In this document: positions 60,500 to 64,000 of the stretch, one piece after another
How positions within the stretch are numbered: position 1 is the first letter of the stretch
Layout of the letters: every line of letters starts with the position of its first letter
Source of the DNA: JANQGH01 sp039030175
GTDB lineage: Bacteria; Pseudomonadota; Alphaproteobacteria; DSM-16000; Inquilinaceae
NCBI GenBank assembly: GCA_039030175.1
Contig: JBCCER010000003.1
Location: 1 to 64,000 of the forward strand
DNA length: 64,000 bases
Reading direction: 5' to 3'
Translations under genes and position numbers: made by a program
The notes under the pieces: model-generated
What the model saw: the letters and a program-made list of their open reading frames with translations, nothing else
What the model was told of the DNA's origin: nothing
The model's database searches: none

Positions 60500-63400
60500 A
60501 TGGCCGAACGCCGCGACTTACCAACCATCTTCTTTAGGCAGCCACGTTACCTGGCCCTGCTGATCGTGGTCGTGTTGGTGGCAGGCCTGTCGGCCCTTGC
60601 CACGATCGGCCGGCAGGAAGATCCAACGATCACGAACCTGTTCGCCACGATTGTAACTCCCTATCCAGGAGCGACCGCCGAGCGGGTCGAAGCAATGGTT
60701 ACGGAGAAAATCGAAAGCGAGCTTATCGAAATCGAGCAGATCGACGGCCTAGCTTCAGAGTCGCGCGCCGGCATATCCATCGTCCAGATCGAGCTCGACG
60801 CCAGAGTCACCGACACTGAGATCGATCAAGTGTGGGTCGACGTGCGATCTGCCCTGGACGACGCCGAGGGGGAGTTTCCCGCAGGCGTCCCCTCACCCAC
60901 CTTGGAGACAGATCGCGGAAACGCATTTACCAGCATCAGCGCCATAACATGGCGCGGCGAAGAGTCCCCGAATCTTGCGATCATGGGCAGGTTCGCCGAG
61001 GAGTTACAGGACCGACTGCGCGCCGTTCCGGGGACTGAACTTGTCGCGATTTGGGGTGCGCCCGACGAGGAAATCGTCGTTGAAATAGACCGCAATGTCC
61101 TGGCGTCGCTGGCCCTCACGCCCGATGACATCGCGACTGCGATAGCAGCAGCAGACGCAAAGGTCGCCGCCGGCCAGGTCCGCGCTGAGAACAATTTGGT
61201 CATCGAAGTCGCCGGCGAAATCGAATCGCTAAACCGGATCCGCGATGTCCCAATCGTGGCGAATAGCGACACGATCGTGCGTGTCGGTGATGTGGCAACC
61301 GTCAGCAGAACGATCGCCCAGCCCGCCGAGGACCTTGCTTTCCTCGAACTTGAGCCGGCCGTGGTGATCGCCGCCCGCATGGCGCCAAACCTCCAAGTCG
61401 ATACCTGGATGCAAGCGATTGAAGAAGAATTCGCCGAATTCGAGGCATCTCTGCCGGGTGGCCTGGGACATCGCCAGATATTCGATCAGAGCGTCTATAC
61501 GGCGCAGCGGTTTGACTCGCTTGGAGAGAACTTGGCGATCGGCGTGGGTCTGGTCGTCATCGTCCTGTTCTTCACTCTGGGCTGGCGGTCTGCCCTGATC
61601 GTCGCCTTCGTTCTGCCTGTCACTGGCCTAATGGCCATCGCCCTGTTGCAAGCATTCGGTGTCCCTCTGCACCAGATGTCCGTCACCGGCTTGATCGTCG
61701 CCCTTGGCCTGATTGTCGACAGCGCCATCGTGATGACCGACCGCATTCGGTCGCGCCTCGAGAACGGCGCCAAGCCCGTGGAGGCCATGGGCGAAGCCGT
61801 CAGACATCTTTGGTTGCCGCTACTTGCATCCACCGTCACAACCGTGCTGGCCTTCATGCCCATGGTGCTGCTGCCAGGCGCGCCGGGAGACTTCGTCAGC
61901 ACCATTGCAATTGCCGTAATCGCCGCGTTGGCCTCTTCATGGCTGCTGGCAATTACCGTTACGCCCGCGATCACCGGCTTCGCGTTGGCACGCCTTGGCA
62001 AGTCACAGCGAAAATGGTGGCGAAACGGAATCAGCGGTCATGGGCTGGGCAGGGTCTTTCGACGGTCACTAGAGCTCAGCCTACGATACCGGACATTGAG
62101 CATTCTGATCGCTCTGGCACTGCCAATCATCGGATTTGCCAGCCTGCCAACCCTGACCGCACAGTTCTTTCCGGGGGCAGATCGGGACCAGTTCTATGTT
62201 CAGATGCGCCTGCCGGCCGGCGCGTCCGTCGACCAAACAGTCGCGACCATGCAGCAGGCCCACGCGATCTTGCGCGAAGACGAAGCGATCGACACTGTTG
62301 CATGGTTCGTCGGACGCAGCGCTCCCGCCTTCTACTACAACATGCTGATGAACCAAGACGGAGTCGCGCGCTTTGCCGAGGCGTTGGTGACCGCCGAAAC
62401 GCCTGAGGCCGCGCTTGCCATAATGCCTCCGTTGCAGGACCGGTTCGACGCCGAACTTCCCGGCGCTCAGATCATTGTGCGGGAGATCTTGCAAGGCCCA
62501 CCGGTCGTTGCGCCAGTTGAGCTGCGCATCTTCGGCCCCGATCTAGAGCGGTTGCGCGATCTGGGCGAAGAAGCGCGCCTGCTGATGACCCAGATCCCGG
62601 AAATCACGCATACACGGTCCTCCATCACTGGCGGCGCACCACAACTTCAGTTCGACGCGGATGAGGATAGCGCCCGGCTTCTCGGCCTGACCCTCGGGGA
62701 CGTCGCCCGGCAGCTTGAAGCAAATCTGGAAGGCGTGGTCGGCGGATCGCTGATCGAACAAACCAACGAATTGCCGGTACGCGTGCGTGTCTCAGCAGCG
62801 GAACGCGGCAGCATCACGGATGTAGGCTCAATCGACATCCTAACCGCGTTGACCAGCGAAAACGCTGACACGTTTCCAGGCGTACCGCTGAGCGCCTTAG
62901 GCAGTTTATCGATGGTGCCGTCAGAGCCGTCGGTTCCGCATTTTGACGGTCAACGTGTGAATCGCATCTACGGATACGTTGACGCCGGTGTGTTGCCGCA
63001 AGAGGCTTTTGCTGCCTTCGAGCGGTTGCTGGCGGAATCGCCGCTGGCCTTGCCTGTGGGATACACGCTCGAATTTGGCGGCGACACTGACGCTCGCGCG
63101 GAGACCGTTCGGGATCTGATGGGATCTGTCGCGCTGATCGTAACGCTAACGCTGGTGACCATCGTCCTCACATTTAACTCGTTTCGTCTGTCTCTGGTAG
63201 TGGGGGCGGCTGCCGCCCTTTCACTGGGCCTCAGCATTCTCTCGCTCGCCTTGCTCAACTTCCCATTTGGCATTCACGCTTTGATCGGCGCCATCGGATC
63301 CATCGGTGTGTCGGTGAACGTGGCCATCATCATTCTTACCGAATTGAAAGCCAATCGAGATGCCGTCGCAGGCGACCCTGGGGCGATCCGTGATGTCGTG

Positions 63401-63727
63401 ATGGACACCAGCCGTCATATCGTGTCGACCACATTGACGACGTTTGGAGGCTTCCTTCCGCTTGTCCTCGGCGGCGGCGGGCTTTGGCCACCTTTTGCGA
63501 CAGCGATCGCCGGCGGCGTTTTGCTCTCCTCGATTGTCAGCTTCTACTTCGTGCCGCCAATGTTCTCGATTATCACCCGCTCGCGTCCGGTCGCTGTGTT
63601 TGACGAGCCGACCCAAGAGGAGCCAACGGTCAAAGAAGAACCGGCCCAGAAGCAGAAGGCGTCTGTGTCGCCACTCCCTACCGCCCGCCGGTCACGCACA
63701 ATAGGGTGGCTGCCAAAGGCCGGTTAG
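60500..63727 (+). CDS. RND efflux permease with altered proton-relay residues
   Basis: A 1075-residue inner-membrane RND permease of the AcrB/HAE1 superfamily: twelve membrane segments in two halves, two large periplasmic loops, and the porter motifs (GRQEDPTITNLFATIVTPYP, EIDQVWVDVRSAL). In TM4 the motif reads GLIVDSAIV, so Asp407 is kept but the second aspartate is serine (408). In TM10, SVNVAII has asparagine at 940 where AcrB has the relay lysine. The coupling mechanism may therefore differ. The C-terminus is acidic and basic mixed, proline-rich. It is coupled to the adaptor gene. Confidence 0.92.
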   Translation: MAERRDLPTIFFRQPRYLALLIVVVLVAGLSALATIGRQEDPTITNLFATIVTPYPGATAERVEAMVTEKIESELIEIEQIDGLASESRAGISIVQIELDARVTDTEIDQVWVDVRSALDDAEGEFPAGVPSPTLETDRGNAFTSISAITWRGEESPNLAIMGRFAEELQDRLRAVPGTELVAIWGAPDEEIVVEIDRNVLASLALTPDDIATAIAAADAKVAAGQVRAENNLVIEVAGEIESLNRIRDVPIVANSDTIVRVGDVATVSRTIAQPAEDLAFLELEPAVVIAARMAPNLQVDTWMQAIEEEFAEFEASLPGGLGHRQIFDQSVYTAQRFDSLGENLAIGVGLVVIVLFFTLGWRSALIVAFVLPVTGLMAIALLQAFGVPLHQMSVTGLIVALGLIVDSAIVMTDRIRSRLENGAKPVEAMGEAVRHLWLPLLASTVTTVLAFMPMVLLPGAPGDFVSTIAIAVIAALASSWLLAITVTPAITGFALARLGKSQRKWWRNGISGHGLGRVFRRSLELSLRYRTLSILIALALPIIGFASLPTLTAQFFPGADRDQFYVQMRLPAGASVDQTVATMQQAHAILREDEAIDTVAWFVGRSAPAFYYNMLMNQDGVARFAEALVTAETPEAALAIMPPLQDRFDAELPGAQIIVREILQGPPVVAPVELRIFGPDLERLRDLGEEARLLMTQIPEITHTRSSITGGAPQLQFDADEDSARLLGLTLGDVARQLEANLEGVVGGSLIEQTNELPVRVRVSAAERGSITDVGSIDILTALTSENADTFPGVPLSALGSLSMVPSEPSVPHFDGQRVNRIYGYVDAGVLPQEAFAAFERLLAESPLALPVGYTLEFGGDTDARAETVRDLMGSVALIVTLTLVTIVLTFNSFRLSLVVGAAAALSLGLSILSLALLNFPFGIHALIGAIGSIGVSVNVAIIILTELKANRDAVAGDPGAIRDVVMDTSRHIVSTTLTTFGGFLPLVLGGGGLWPPFATAIAGGVLLSSIVSFYFVPPMFSIITRSRPVAVFDEPTQEEPTVKEEPAQKQKASVSPLPTARRSRTIGWLPKAG

Positions 63728-64000
63728 CCAGACGATCTGTTTACTGTGGCGTCCTGGACTGTATCGATGATCTTCGGATCGCGCCAACAATTGTAATTGC
63801 TATAACAATTCAGGTCGGGCATCCTGAAGATCAAAGTTACGCGTCCGGGGAGGCTGCCGGCAGGTGAAAACCGCTGGAAACGCAATAACAATCAATACTT
63901 TGAGTGACTATTGTGCCGGGAGCATTGACCTGTTGGCATCCGGGTGTTCATGCCTGACAAGCATAGACACCCCGTCCTTCGCTGCTGACCGCACAAAAGA
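63728..64000. other. Right-edge region without a recognised gene
   Basis: The last 273 bp hold an AT-rich patch with the palindromic CAATTGTAATTG (63798-63809 approximately). A 32-residue minus-strand frame (63822 to 63724), starting MPDLNCYSNYNCWRDP, has no good ribosome site; I do not call it as a gene. No promoter or terminator stands out. Confidence 0.4.

Overview
The window is a GC-rich chromosomal segment from an alphaproteobacterium, most likely of the Rhodospirillales or a neighbouring order. The evidence is the division and cell-wall (dcw) cluster continuing into lpxC-bamD-recN-ligA, the alphaproteobacterial marker families DUF1192, DUF1013/TrcR, RHH_4 and DUF465, a zinc-free L31 beside a B-type ABC transporter, a long FtsZ linker and a class A RNase P RNA. 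I see no tRNA, rRNA, insertion sequence, prophage or CRISPR array. Almost all of the sequence is ordinary chromosomal core.

Left part (1-15300): the end of an ABC exporter, rpmE, a ChaC glutathione-degrading enzyme, two divergent acyl-CoA ligases (one PrpE), a heat-shock gene with a sigma32-type promoter and a ROSE-like RNA thermometer, DUF1192, a quinone oxidoreductase, trcR, a 6-phosphofructokinase flanked by two small DUF465 genes, purE-purK, and fumC with a ribbon-helix-helix gene.

Middle-left (15275-24130): a large AsmA protein, a D-lactate dehydrogenase-type flavoprotein, a DjlA-like co-chaperone, the ABC-F protein Uup, an EamA permease, and rnpB.

Centre (24150-49106): the complete dcw operon, mraZ-rsmH-ftsL-ftsI-murE-murF-mraY-murD-ftsW-murG-murC-murB-ddl-ftsQ-ftsA-ftsZ. 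It makes peptidoglycan precursors from UDP-sugar to lipid II and then the divisome. Most junctions from mraZ to ftsQ overlap by a few bases, so translation is probably coupled. The promoter in front of mraZ carries four MraZ-type boxes on a 10-bp period, and a second inverted pair of boxes lies about 180 bp upstream, just behind rnpB. A terminator follows ftsZ; then come lpxC (lipid A), bamD (outer-membrane assembly), recN and ligA (DNA repair and replication).

Right part (49107-64000): accessory genes. These are an AI-2E permease, an orphan glutamate-synthase-like flavoprotein, an HdeD protein, three SRPBCC/AHSA1 proteins around one ArsR regulator with a palindrome filling the promoter spacer, an unknown small exported protein, an unknown lipoprotein, a HEAT-like protein, an MFS permease, a secreted esterase, and an RND efflux pair whose permease lacks two of the usual proton-relay residues. 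No clear new multi-gene defence or biosynthetic system is visible. The most interesting signals are regulatory (thermometer, MraZ box architecture, ArsR operator, a candidate small RNA) and the altered RND permease.
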